Below the pieces are notes generated by a model, which worked only from the letters and a program-made list of their open reading frames with translations, did no database searches and was not told the DNA's origin. The position numbers were made by a program, and so were the translations under genes. Below are positions 52,338 to 60,302 of a DNA stretch of 64,000 nt, piece after piece. The DNA is taken from NCBI RefSeq assembly GCF_023509475.1, contig NZ_JAKSDZ010000008.1, positions 1-64,000 of the forward strand. Direction: 5' to 3'. The stretch comes from Aestuariirhabdus haliotis. Its GTDB lineage: Bacteria; Pseudomonadota; Gammaproteobacteria; Pseudomonadales; Aestuariirhabdaceae. Position 1 is the first letter of the stretch; each line of letters starts with the position of its first letter.

Positions 52338-52637
52338 ATGTTGAGACGCCTGTTACCGATGGCCCCCCTGATAGCCATTCCCGGCATTTTGCTGATGATT
52401 GATCAGCTGGCCAAGCTATGGGAATTTTCTCCCTTTAATCAGTATCTGTTATTCCCAGCGCTGGTAATTGTGCTGGAGACCCTGGTTATTCTGTGTTGTG
52501 ACCGCGTCGCCAGTGATGTTCCGGCCGAACAGCGCCGGCGACAGACAGATCTGCCTGTTGATATGGAACAAGGTCCCCTGACATGGCCTGTCTGGGAGCA
52601 GGAAGCTGGCGCGGTGATTGATCGCCGCGCCGCCTAA
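52338..52637 (+). CDS. Small hydrophobic protein, function unknown
   Basis: The 99-residue product has two probable membrane segments (about 8-25 and 35-54) and a charged C-terminal half with QRRRQTDLP. I do not recognise a family. A strong AGGAGG site precedes the ATG, which supports translation. It lies alone between yaaA and the convergent phoH. Confidence 0.55.
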   Translation: MLRRLLPMAPLIAIPGILLMIDQLAKLWEFSPFNQYLLFPALVIVLETLVILCCDRVASDVPAEQRRRQTDLPVDMEQGPLTWPVWEQEAGAVIDRRAA

Positions 52638-52644
52638 GTTGAAC

Positions 52645-52683
52645 AGCAAAAGCACGGAAGCGATCAGCTGCCGGGCTTTTGCT
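52645..52683. terminator. Possible shared terminator hairpin before phoH end
   Basis: A 9-bp inverted repeat, AGCAAAAGC / GCTTTTGCT, brackets the gap between the small hydrophobic protein gene and the phoH stop codon. The T-run lies inside the stem, so terminator strength is uncertain. Confidence 0.4.
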
Positions 52684-54083
52684 TACAGGTGTGACTCGGC
52701 AAACTCTGCCAACAAGGAACGGGGTACACCTTGCAGCTGGATATTGCCACCGTGGCTGAAATCCTTGAAGCGTTCGGTCATATAGGTCAGCCCGGAACTG
52801 GTTGCCCCCAGGTAGGGAGTATCGATCTGGGCCAGGTTACCCAGGCAGATCACCTTACTGCCGTTACCGGCTCGGGTAATGATGGTTTTGATCTGGTGGG
52901 GGGTCAGGTTCTGTGATTCATCGATGATGATCAGGCTGTGCTGAAAGCTTCGACCTCGAATATAGTTCAGGGACTTGAAGTGCAGCGGCACCTTATTAAG
53001 GATGTAATCCACACTGCCGTGGGTGTTTTCGTCATCGCAGTGCAGGGCTTCCAGGTTGTCGGTGATGGCCCCCAGCCAGGGCTCCATTTTTTCCGCTTCG
53101 GTACCCGGAAGAAAACCGATATCTTCGTCCAGTCCCTGAGTACTGCGGGTGGCAATAATACGGCGATAAGACTTGTTGGCGACGGTCATCTCGATGGCAG
53201 CAGCGAGCGCCAGAATGGTTTTACCCGAACCGGCCGAACCGGTCAGATTAACCAGGTGCACATCCGGGTCCAGCAAAAGATGCATGGCGATGGCCTGGTA
53301 AATATCCTGTGGATGCAAACCCCAGGCTTCCTGGTGCATCAGATTGTCGGCATTCAGGTGCAGCAAGGTAACCTGAGTATCGGTTACTTCGATCGCGCGG
53401 CCAATAAAGCCCTGTTCATCCAGTATGAACGTGTTGGGATAGACATCGGTGAGAATGCCCTGGCGTTCCAGCCGGTGGTGGGTTTCGCCATCAAATTGCA
53501 GGGTTTCGACGTTATCGATCAGATCCCAAAAGCTGCCTTCTACTTCGATGTAGCCCTTGTTGAGCAGTTCGACGTCGGTGACCAGTTTGTCGTTTTCGTA
53601 ATCCTCAGCTTGCAGGCCGCATCCTCGGGCCTTGAGCCGCATATTGATATCCTTGGTGACCAGTACCGCTTGCTCATTGGGGTGGGCGGCCTGCCATTGG
53701 CAGATATCATTAATGATTTTATTGTCGTTGAGGTCATTGGGCAGGTAGCTGAGATTGCTGGCAGGGGTCGAGGTCAAAATCGACATGCAGCCGCGGTGGT
53801 CGTCGGCATCGGCTCGGGGAATAGGCACTCCCTCATCGATCTCTTCCGGGGAGGCATTACCGATAATGCTGTCAATTTGCCTAATCGCCTGACGGCAATC
53901 GGCGGCGATGGTGTGCTTGCCGGTCTTCAGTTTATCCAGCTCCTCCAAAACCGTCATGGGAATCATGACGCGGTGTTCTTCGAAGTTGAAGATGGCGTTG
54001 GGGTCGTGGATAAGAACGTTGGTGTCGAGGATATAACTGATGTTTTCGGAGGGAAGCAGGTCGAGCTTAATCGCGTCATCCAT
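52683..54083 (-). CDS. PIN-PhoH family ATPase
   Basis: The 466-residue product joins an N-terminal PIN-type nuclease domain (about 12-140; YILDTNVLIHDP with the first acidic residue D20) to a PhoH ATPase domain (about 225-466). Walker A GSAGSGKT is at 282-289 and Walker B reads SLIIIDESQNL. PhoH proteins are linked to RNA processing and PIN-PhoH2 pairs act as RNA helicase/ribonucleases; that activity here is inferred. ATG 54083 is chosen; the in-frame codon at 54161 adds a non-conserved stretch. Confidence 0.9.
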   Translation of the reverse strand: MDDAIKLDLLPSENISYILDTNVLIHDPNAIFNFEEHRVMIPMTVLEELDKLKTGKHTIAADCRQAIRQIDSIIGNASPEEIDEGVPIPRADADDHRGCMSILTSTPASNLSYLPNDLNDNKIINDICQWQAAHPNEQAVLVTKDINMRLKARGCGLQAEDYENDKLVTDVELLNKGYIEVEGSFWDLIDNVETLQFDGETHHRLERQGILTDVYPNTFILDEQGFIGRAIEVTDTQVTLLHLNADNLMHQEAWGLHPQDIYQAIAMHLLLDPDVHLVNLTGSAGSGKTILALAAAIEMTVANKSYRRIIATRSTQGLDEDIGFLPGTEAEKMEPWLGAITDNLEALHCDDENTHGSVDYILNKVPLHFKSLNYIRGRSFQHSLIIIDESQNLTPHQIKTIITRAGNGSKVICLGNLAQIDTPYLGATSSGLTYMTERFKDFSHGGNIQLQGVPRSLLAEFAESHL

Positions 54084-54603
54084 AGCAGAGAGCACCTCTA
54101 TAAAAGTCCTGTCGAAGGGGCGGTGAGAGGTTGAGTCGGGTTGCTTGCAGCCCTTCAACAATCATCGCCTTACTAACGATACTAGTGCCGGTGATATGAC
54201 AAACAAGTGAAAATATCGCTATGGAAACTTTTTTTAGGGATTTATCCCGGAAGCCTTTTTATATTCTGAAAACGGGCATATAGTGGAAAGCCGGGCCTTC
54301 ATCAGTGAGGCCTTTTTTATTGCCTTTTTGGCCGATTAAAGCCTTTTTTATGACCCTTCTTCTTGATCTCCCGATGATTGACGTTGACGTGTTTTTCAAA
54401 CCAGACACAGTGGAAGGTCTGCCAGGGTATGACGCATTCGCGAGTACAATCAGGCGATAACATGGTTGGCAAGTGCGGGAATATCAGCGCTGGATCGAGA
54501 CAAAAAGCCGATGCGACGGGTTGTGGCATTGTTTGCGATATGGCCTGATTGGTTAACCAGGCCGGCAAAGCGATCAGTGGCGGTGAATAACCGTCTGTGA
54601 AGT
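54084..54603. other. Gap between RhlB-like helicase and phoH
   Basis: About 520 bp. A minus-strand frame (54317-54568, TTG start, 83 codons) has a basic C-terminal half but no family I know, so I do not call it a gene. A plus-strand hairpin with a T-run near 54294-54318 has no plus-strand gene before it. Confidence 0.5.
54294..54318 (+). terminator. Orphan intrinsic terminator on the plus strand
   Basis: GGCCTT / GAGGCC (one G-T pair) with a seven-base loop is followed by six T. The genes on both sides run on the minus strand, so it may end an unannotated small RNA, or be chance. Confidence 0.5.
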
Positions 54604-55935
54604 CTAAGAGCCCATTAACTCAGCAGGTGGCGGGGTGCAGGGAAGTTTTCGACCCAGCATGGTTTCCAGCTCCGGTAGCAGGAAGGAGTCTTCCTCTCCA
54701 GCCAGGGTAATGGCGATACCGCTGGCGCCGGCACGACCGGTGCGGCCAATGCGATGCACGTAGTCATCGCTCTCTTCGGGCAATGTGTAATTGACCACAT
54801 GGGAGACGCCATCGATATGAATGCCTCGGCCTGCGACGTCGGTGGCAACCAGCACCTTGATCTTGCCGGAACGGAAGTCTTCCAGCGTGCGCACACGCTT
54901 TTTCTGGGGTACTTCGCCCGACAACATATCGACACTGACCCGATCCTTTTGCAGACGCTCGGTCAGGCGGCGGACCTGATCGCGACGATTGGTAAACACC
55001 ATAACCCGTTCCAGTGCTTCGCCCCGTAACAGGTTGCGCAGGACGCGATATTTGTCGCTATCAGACACCAGGTAAACCAGCTGTTCCACGGTATCGGTAG
55101 CCACCTGTTCCGGCTCGATCTCGACCGTGATACAGCGGTAGGTCCATTGCCGGGTGAGTTCGATCACCTCGGGGGTAAAGGTGGCGCTGAACAGCAAGGT
55201 TTGGCGATCGCCCCGTCTGGGGGTGGCCCGAATGACGCGGCGAACCTGGGGAATAAAGCCCATATCCAGCATGCGGTCGGCTTCGTCGATCACCATCACT
55301 TCCACCAGGTCGAGATAGAGGTCGCGCTTTTCGTAGAAGTCGAGCAAGCGTCCCGGAGTAGCGACCAGAATGTCGACGTAATCATTATGCAAATGTTGCT
55401 GCTGCTTGGTGTAATCCATACCACCGACCACTTCGGTGACAGTGATATCGCAGTATTTGGTCAGCGCGCGGGCATCCTTGGCAATCTGGATCGCCAGCTC
55501 CCGGGTAGGAGCGATGATCAGGGCGCGGGGCTCACCGACATAACGTTCGTCGGGTGCCGGTGTTTGCATCAGCTGTTTGATGGTGGAAATCAGGAAGGCG
55601 GCGGTTTTTCCGGTGCCGGTCTGGGCTCGGCCCAGGGCATCGCGTCCATTCAGTGTGGCACCCAGTACCTCGGCCTGGATCGGGGTGCAATACTCAAACC
55701 CTTGCTCATGAATACCACGCATCAACTCTTCGGGCAGTTCAAAATCATGGAAGCGGGATTTTCCGGCTTGTTCCGGAACAGCAAATTGGCTGATGTCCCA
55801 GGCGGGAACCTTGCGCTGCTGTTTTCGACGCTTATTGCCTTTTTGCTGATGGTTGCGCGGCGCAGTGTTCTTGCTGCGTGGCTGTAGCTCCGGCTTGGGG
55901 GCTTCCTGTTTTTTCTTGAAGAGTTTGCCTAGCAA
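54604..55935 (-). CDS. DEAD-box RNA helicase, RhlB-like
   Basis: This 443-residue ATP-dependent RNA helicase has a Lys/Arg-rich N-terminal extension (about 1-45), then two RecA-like domains. Motifs are Q-motif ([10 protein letters not shown]), Walker A AQTGTGKT (104-111), [24 protein letters not shown] and [10 protein letters not shown]. RhlB works in the RNA degradosome in E. coli. Orthology to RhlB rather than RhlE/SrmB is likely but not certain. The start is TTG 55935 with AAGG six bases upstream. Confidence 0.88.
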   Translation of the reverse strand: MLGKLFKKKQEAPKPELQPRSKNTAPRNHQQKGNKRRKQQRKVPAWDISQFAVPEQAGKSRFHDFELPEELMRGIHEQGFEYCTPIQAEVLGATLNGRDALGRAQTGTGKTAAFLISTIKQLMQTPAPDERYVGEPRALIIAPTRELAIQIAKDARALTKYCDITVTEVVGGMDYTKQQQHLHNDYVDILVATPGRLLDFYEKRDLYLDLVEVMVIDEADRMLDMGFIPQVRRVIRATPRRGDRQTLLFSATFTPEVIELTRQWTYRCITVEIEPEQVATDTVEQLVYLVSDSDKYRVLRNLLRGEALERVMVFTNRRDQVRRLTERLQKDRVSVDMLSGEVPQKKRVRTLEDFRSGKIKVLVATDVAGRGIHIDGVSHVVNYTLPEESDDYVHRIGRTGRAGASGIAITLAGEEDSFLLPELETMLGRKLPCTPPPAELMGS

Positions 55936-56016
55936 CTTATACCTTCTTGGTCACGGGTTGTTCAAACAGCGCTAATAGTAATCGCTTTACCAGCTCAGTG
56001 AAACGATTTGGCGCCC

Positions 56017-56586
56017 TTATGACGTGAGGGAAGGCAAGAATGGCAGGGGTTTTTCTCCCATTTGGGCGTGTAACTGGTGTTCGGTTACCAGCGAACAGCT
56101 GTTAATCCAGTATTGCAGGAGTCTCGGGTTGGCATCGGACAGGGTCAGGTGATCGATGATTTCCGGACTGGCCAGCAGGTGCTGGGACAGTGGCTCCAGT
56201 GCGGTGACCGGAATGCGGTATTCCTCACGCCCGCTGTTGCTCCAATCTCTGCGGGGGAAGCCGTGCAGTTGCTCGGCAGCAAACTCCAGCCGGCAAACCC
56301 AGGCACAACCGTGCCGGGGCAGCGTCCAGCGGCTTGCTACGTTTAATGCCTGCTGCCGGTCCAGTAGAGGAAATAGATAACGACTGTGGCCGGCCATGGC
56401 ATGCAAGCCAGACAGGGTATGCCGGTGCAGCAAGCGATAGCAACGCGGGCCGATCGGATAATAAAGGCTCAGACGGCCAGGGGATGAATCGTCAATGTCT
56501 GATTGATCCCGGTTGCCCTGGTTGAGGCTTGCGCCACACCGGTCTGACGGAGACTCAATAGTGCGAGTTGGAGAAGCAGGGTTCAT
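56017..56586 (-). CDS. Unknown protein, third gene of the dedicated sortase operon
   Basis: I do not recognise this 189-residue product. It has no signal peptide, membrane segment or LPxTG-like end, so it seems cytosolic. It is rich in Leu, Arg, His, Ser and Pro, with YYPIGPRCYRLLHRH near residue 42 and a helix-rich second half. ATG 56586 follows GAGGATC by eight bases. It begins 20 bp after the sortase stop on the same strand, so it is probably co-transcribed with the target protein and sortase genes. Confidence 0.6.
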   Translation of the reverse strand: MNPASPTRTIESPSDRCGASLNQGNRDQSDIDDSSPGRLSLYYPIGPRCYRLLHRHTLSGLHAMAGHSRYLFPLLDRQQALNVASRWTLPRHGCAWVCRLEFAAEQLHGFPRRDWSNSGREEYRIPVTALEPLSQHLLASPEIIDHLTLSDANPRLLQYWINSCSLVTEHQLHAQMGEKPLPFLPSLTS

Positions 56587-56606
56587 GATAGATCCTCGAT
56601 TGGCGA

Positions 56607-57218
56607 TTAAAAAAACCACCGGGGTTTTTCCGGTCCGGTGGCGGCAACGATGGCCTGCGGGATGGGCACCGCGTTGACGACATAGCGCAAGGGGCCTCCC
56701 GCTTGCAGGGCATCGAAGGGGTAGCAGGTGACCAGCAGCAGGCGATCCCCCGCGTCCAGTGACAGTTCCTGATGACGGCTGTCCGCCACCGACATAGACT
56801 CGACACGGTAATGGCGTTCCCCGTTAGGGCCTTGCAGCGTTAACCGGTCACCGGGCACCAGCTCTTGCAAACCTTCGAAGTGGGTATCCCTGTGCGCACT
56901 CAGTACTGTTGTACCGCCGCTGTTGGGCGCCGCAGAGCCCAGCAGGTGGGTAGGGGCAAAGGCCAGATTACGGCCACTGGACCCGGCCAGTACTAGTTGG
57001 TCGAGTTTGATACGAGGGATCTGCAGACGAGCGATCGGATAACCGTCGGCCCAGGGCCAGGGGCGAACGGGTTCACCCTGTTGCTGGCTTTGCTGCCAGG
57101 CGAACTGCAGCAGCTGTTGCGCAACCAGTGCCTTGGCGTGGATAAAGCTGCCCTGGGCGAAGAGCAAGGCTCCGCCCAGCAACAGAACCCATGCCAGAAT
57201 TCGGATCAGGCGGAGCAT
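56607..57218 (-). CDS. Class GN sortase (marine proteobacterial dedicated sortase)
   Basis: Sortases are membrane transpeptidases that cut a C-terminal sorting motif through an active-site Cys. The 203-residue product has an N-terminal membrane anchor (about 5-22) and a sortase domain (about 60-190). The catalytic set is visible: H109 in VLSAHRDTHF, C165 in LLVTCYPF and R178 in GGPLRYVV. It corresponds to the class GN sortases of Gram-negative bacteria (TIGR03784). Its start overlaps the end of the target gene by 13 bases. Confidence 0.93.
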   Translation of the reverse strand: MLRLIRILAWVLLLGGALLFAQGSFIHAKALVAQQLLQFAWQQSQQQGEPVRPWPWADGYPIARLQIPRIKLDQLVLAGSSGRNLAFAPTHLLGSAAPNSGGTTVLSAHRDTHFEGLQELVPGDRLTLQGPNGERHYRVESMSVADSRHQELSLDAGDRLLLVTCYPFDALQAGGPLRYVVNAVPIPQAIVAATGPEKPRWFF

Positions 57219-59377
57219 GGTAGCCTCCGCAGACGAGGCATCAACAACAGTAGGCAGGCCAATGCCATCAGCAATCCGCCCAGAGCGAGCAACAGGGGAG
57301 AATCGGTGGCGGTTTGTGGGAAGGCGCTCATACGGCTACCGGCTGGCATCAGGTTAGGAATGCGGTGAGCATCCAGCCCTTCAGTCTCGGGACGAATCGG
57401 TGTGCGTTCGACGGCAATCAGGCTGGTGTATTGGCTAACCAACTGATAATCGAGGGCCAGTTTCAGAATCTGCTGGCGTAAGGTCGATGTATCCTGCTGG
57501 CCCAGTTGCTGGTCTTCCAGCTGTTGAATCTGTTCGCTTGCCCAGAGTTTGGCAATGCCTTCGGCGTCCTGACTGAGGTTTTGCAGTGGCACCCGTTGCA
57601 GCCACTGACGGTTGCCGCGACGACCCTGAACTTCAACCGTGCCTTGCAGATTGTCGAGACGGCACAGCAAGGTTAAAGGCTCGCTGGCAAACAGATCAGG
57701 AGCTTGCTCGGGGCAGTGCTCGGCGCCCTTGGGCCAGCGGATTTCGATCTCGCTTAATTGTGGCGCGTCGAGTTTGTTCAACAGCGCCTTCATCTGTTGG
57801 GACACCTCGGCGATATCGCCGATGCGAGTGTAACTGCCCTGGCCCAATCGAGCCGCCTGGCGCATAAAGAAGTGATTAGGGGCCGTGCCAATGGCTACGG
57901 TGAACAAACGTCGCTTATCGCGCTGGCGTTCGATTTGTGCCAGTAGCGCTTTTTCATTACCGACACTGCCATCGGTAATAAAAATGACCTGGCTGGTATC
58001 GGCATTGCTGCGGGCTTGCTGGAACGCGGTGGCCAATGCCGGGGCGATCTCGGTGCCGCCATTAGCGACCAGTTTATCGACGAATCGCAGGGCCTCGGCA
58101 ACGCTGAACAACGATGCCTGCATGGGCTGGCTGTAGAGTGCCCGGCTGTGGGAGTTGAACTCGATGATATTGAAGTAATCGTTTTTATCGAGTCGTCCCA
58201 ATGCCTGCTTGAGTGCTTCCCTGGCTTGCTGAATCGAAGTGCCGCTCATTGAGCCGGAGGTGTCGATAATAAAAATCTGTTCACGGGTCAGGGGAGAGGC
58301 GTTGACGGGTTGCTCCACCGGGGGAAGCAGTTGCAAGAGGGCATAATAGTCGCCGTTGTTGGGATGGCTGGCAGTGGTGGCGTTGTCGTTGTTAGTGCTT
58401 TTGTCCTGGGTTTCAGGGTTACTGCTTTCAGCGCTGGATGGGGTCAAAGAGTGTTTTTCCACCAACACACTGGCACTGGGTTGTTGGCCGGCCGCCGGGG
58501 TCCAGCGCAGTACAAAGTCACGATCCATGGCCACTTTTCCGGCGGCCAGACCAATCTGGTACTGGTTGTTGTTGCGCTGCACTCGCAGTGGATGGCTGGG
58601 GCTAGTGAGCTCTGCCAGCGGCATGCCGGCATTCAGGTCGATAGCAATGGCGATGCGTTGGCTGAGGCCGTTATCCTTGATCTGGAACGGAGTGATCTCC
58701 GTCGCATCGGGTACCTGATCGGTAGCGGCTGACCAACCCGGTTGGGTGTCCGCAGCGGGTTGTTGGGCCAACACTTTTCCGGGAATATAGCGAGGCGTCA
58801 GGGTCATCGGCATCAGCAAACTGTAATGTCCGCTGTCGTAAGTGACCGGTTGCAGGTAGCTGATTTCGACCCGAATTTTCGCTCCCGGAGGAATGTTGGC
58901 GACCTTGCTGCTAAACAGGTTCGGGCGATGGCGCTCTACCAGGCCGGCGGCCTTGCCGGCTGCTCGAGCCTTGGCGTAGGTGGCTTTGGCCTGGTTTTTT
59001 TCCTGTATCTCGCCTTCGATTACTCGCTCGCCAATCACAATGCGTAACCGGTCGACGGTGGCCTGGTCCGGCAACGGAAACTGGTACAGGGCTTCGGCCC
59101 AGTTTGATCCCGGATTGAGGAACTGCTGGGACAGAGTGACTCTCGCCAGGTTGGTGTTCACCTGCAAGTGAGCCCTGCTATCCAGTTGAGGTGCCGGTTC
59201 CGATGGCAGGTTGTTGCGTTTCAGCATCAATACCGCCGCTTGCAAGGGGGCTTCATCGGCGCTTGGGCTAACCGGGTGAGTGGCAGCTTGGGAATATTGC
59301 ACCAGAGCCACCTGAAGAATCAGGGCCAGGGTGATTAATAGGGCATCCTGTAAGGATGATTGCCGTTGCGTGTTCAC
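57206..59377 (-). CDS. Marine proteobacterial sortase target protein (VIT-vWA)
   Basis: This is the sole expected substrate of the neighbouring sortase (TIGR03788 type). A signal peptide (about 1-31) leads into a VIT domain (about 45-180), a Ser/Asn/Thr-rich linker (about 320-352) and a vWA domain with MIDAS DTSGSMSG (D372, S374, S376). The C-terminus is a sorting signal: FPQTA at 686-690, a hydrophobic helix and Arg-rich end. The start is GTG 59377 with AGGAG at 59384-59388, giving 723 residues; the longer frame from 59572 has no ribosome-binding site. Confidence 0.92.
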   Translation of the reverse strand: MNTQRQSSLQDALLITLALILQVALVQYSQAATHPVSPSADEAPLQAAVLMLKRNNLPSEPAPQLDSRAHLQVNTNLARVTLSQQFLNPGSNWAEALYQFPLPDQATVDRLRIVIGERVIEGEIQEKNQAKATYAKARAAGKAAGLVERHRPNLFSSKVANIPPGAKIRVEISYLQPVTYDSGHYSLLMPMTLTPRYIPGKVLAQQPAADTQPGWSAATDQVPDATEITPFQIKDNGLSQRIAIAIDLNAGMPLAELTSPSHPLRVQRNNNQYQIGLAAGKVAMDRDFVLRWTPAAGQQPSASVLVEKHSLTPSSAESSNPETQDKSTNNDNATTASHPNNGDYYALLQLLPPVEQPVNASPLTREQIFIIDTSGSMSGTSIQQAREALKQALGRLDKNDYFNIIEFNSHSRALYSQPMQASLFSVAEALRFVDKLVANGGTEIAPALATAFQQARSNADTSQVIFITDGSVGNEKALLAQIERQRDKRRLFTVAIGTAPNHFFMRQAARLGQGSYTRIGDIAEVSQQMKALLNKLDAPQLSEIEIRWPKGAEHCPEQAPDLFASEPLTLLCRLDNLQGTVEVQGRRGNRQWLQRVPLQNLSQDAEGIAKLWASEQIQQLEDQQLGQQDTSTLRQQILKLALDYQLVSQYTSLIAVERTPIRPETEGLDAHRIPNLMPAGSRMSAFPQTATDSPLLLALGGLLMALACLLLLMPRLRRLPCSA

Positions 59378-59570
59378 GGGATTCTCCTGCATCAATGTAA
59401 GTGAGATAAATTTGATGCTTCCCATTAAAGGCCGTGGGCGGGGCAACACTGAGGCGAGTTTCTGGCAAGTTGCTGCGCAATTGTGATCAATTGTGGCAGT
59501 CGCTTGTACGATGCCCGGTAGCACTCGATAATGGGGACCGGTATCCATTGCATTAACCGAGGAGAGCAGC

Positions 59571-60266
59571 ATGGGGCGCAGGGTGGCACTGGTCGAGGAT
59601 GAGGCCGCAATTCGGGAGAATTACCGCGCGGTATTAAGTCGCCAGGGTTATGACGTGGACGTATACGATTCTCGCCACTCCGCAATGGCAGCGTTCCGGC
59701 AACGTTTGCCGGAACTGGCGGTGATCGATGTGGGGCTCGGCGAAGAGATTGAGGGAGGGTTCGACCTGTGTCGTGAATTGCGTACCATGGCACCGCGCTT
59801 ACCCATTATTTTCCTGACTGCTCGAGATGATGAGATCGACGCCATCACCGGGCTGCGCTTGGGCGCCGACGACTACCTGACAAAAGATATAAGCAGTGCT
59901 CATATAGTCGCTCGAATTGTTGCCTTGTTCCGGCGTATTGATGCGTTACGCGAAGCTCCCGAGGAACAGAACCATCTCGAATGTGGCGATCTGAAACTGG
60001 ATGGCGATTGCATGGAAGCCCGTTGGCGAGGTGAGGCGGTTAAACTCACCCTGACTGAATTCTGGCTGGTCAATTGCCTGGCCCGCCATCCCGGTCATGT
60101 AAAAAACCGTCAGCAATTAATGGATGCTGCTAATGTGGTACTCGACGACAACACCATTACCTCGAATATCAAACGGGTACGAAAAAAATTCCAGGTTGTA
60201 GATAAGGAGTTCAATGCCATCGAAACCGTGTACGGATTTGGTTACCGCTGGAACCGAAATGTGTAA
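59571..60266 (+). CDS. Proteobacterial dedicated sortase system response regulator
   Basis: This OmpR-family regulator has 231 residues. The receiver domain (about 1-120) has the acidic pair E9/D10, phospho-acceptor D53, T83 and K105. The winged-helix domain covers about 135-231 and ends ETVYGFGYRWNRNV. It corresponds to TIGR03787. It diverges from the target-sortase operon across 190 bp, where its own binding sites probably lie, and precedes its kinase by 36 bp. Confidence 0.94.
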   Translation: MGRRVALVEDEAAIRENYRAVLSRQGYDVDVYDSRHSAMAAFRQRLPELAVIDVGLGEEIEGGFDLCRELRTMAPRLPIIFLTARDDEIDAITGLRLGADDYLTKDISSAHIVARIVALFRRIDALREAPEEQNHLECGDLKLDGDCMEARWRGEAVKLTLTEFWLVNCLARHPGHVKNRQQLMDAANVVLDDNTITSNIKRVRKKFQVVDKEFNAIETVYGFGYRWNRNV

Positions 60267-60302
60267 TCCATTTTTTCCAATGCATGGGGGGGAGCTGCGT
60301 CC

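Noticed and set aside
52938-54134. Long plus-strand frame (398 codons) opposite phoH
   Set aside because: It is the antisense shadow of a well-conserved PIN-PhoH gene and has no recognisable domain or ribosome-binding site.
54317-54568. 83-codon minus-strand frame before phoH
   Set aside because: It starts at TTG without a ribosome-binding site, has odd composition in its first half and matches no family I know.
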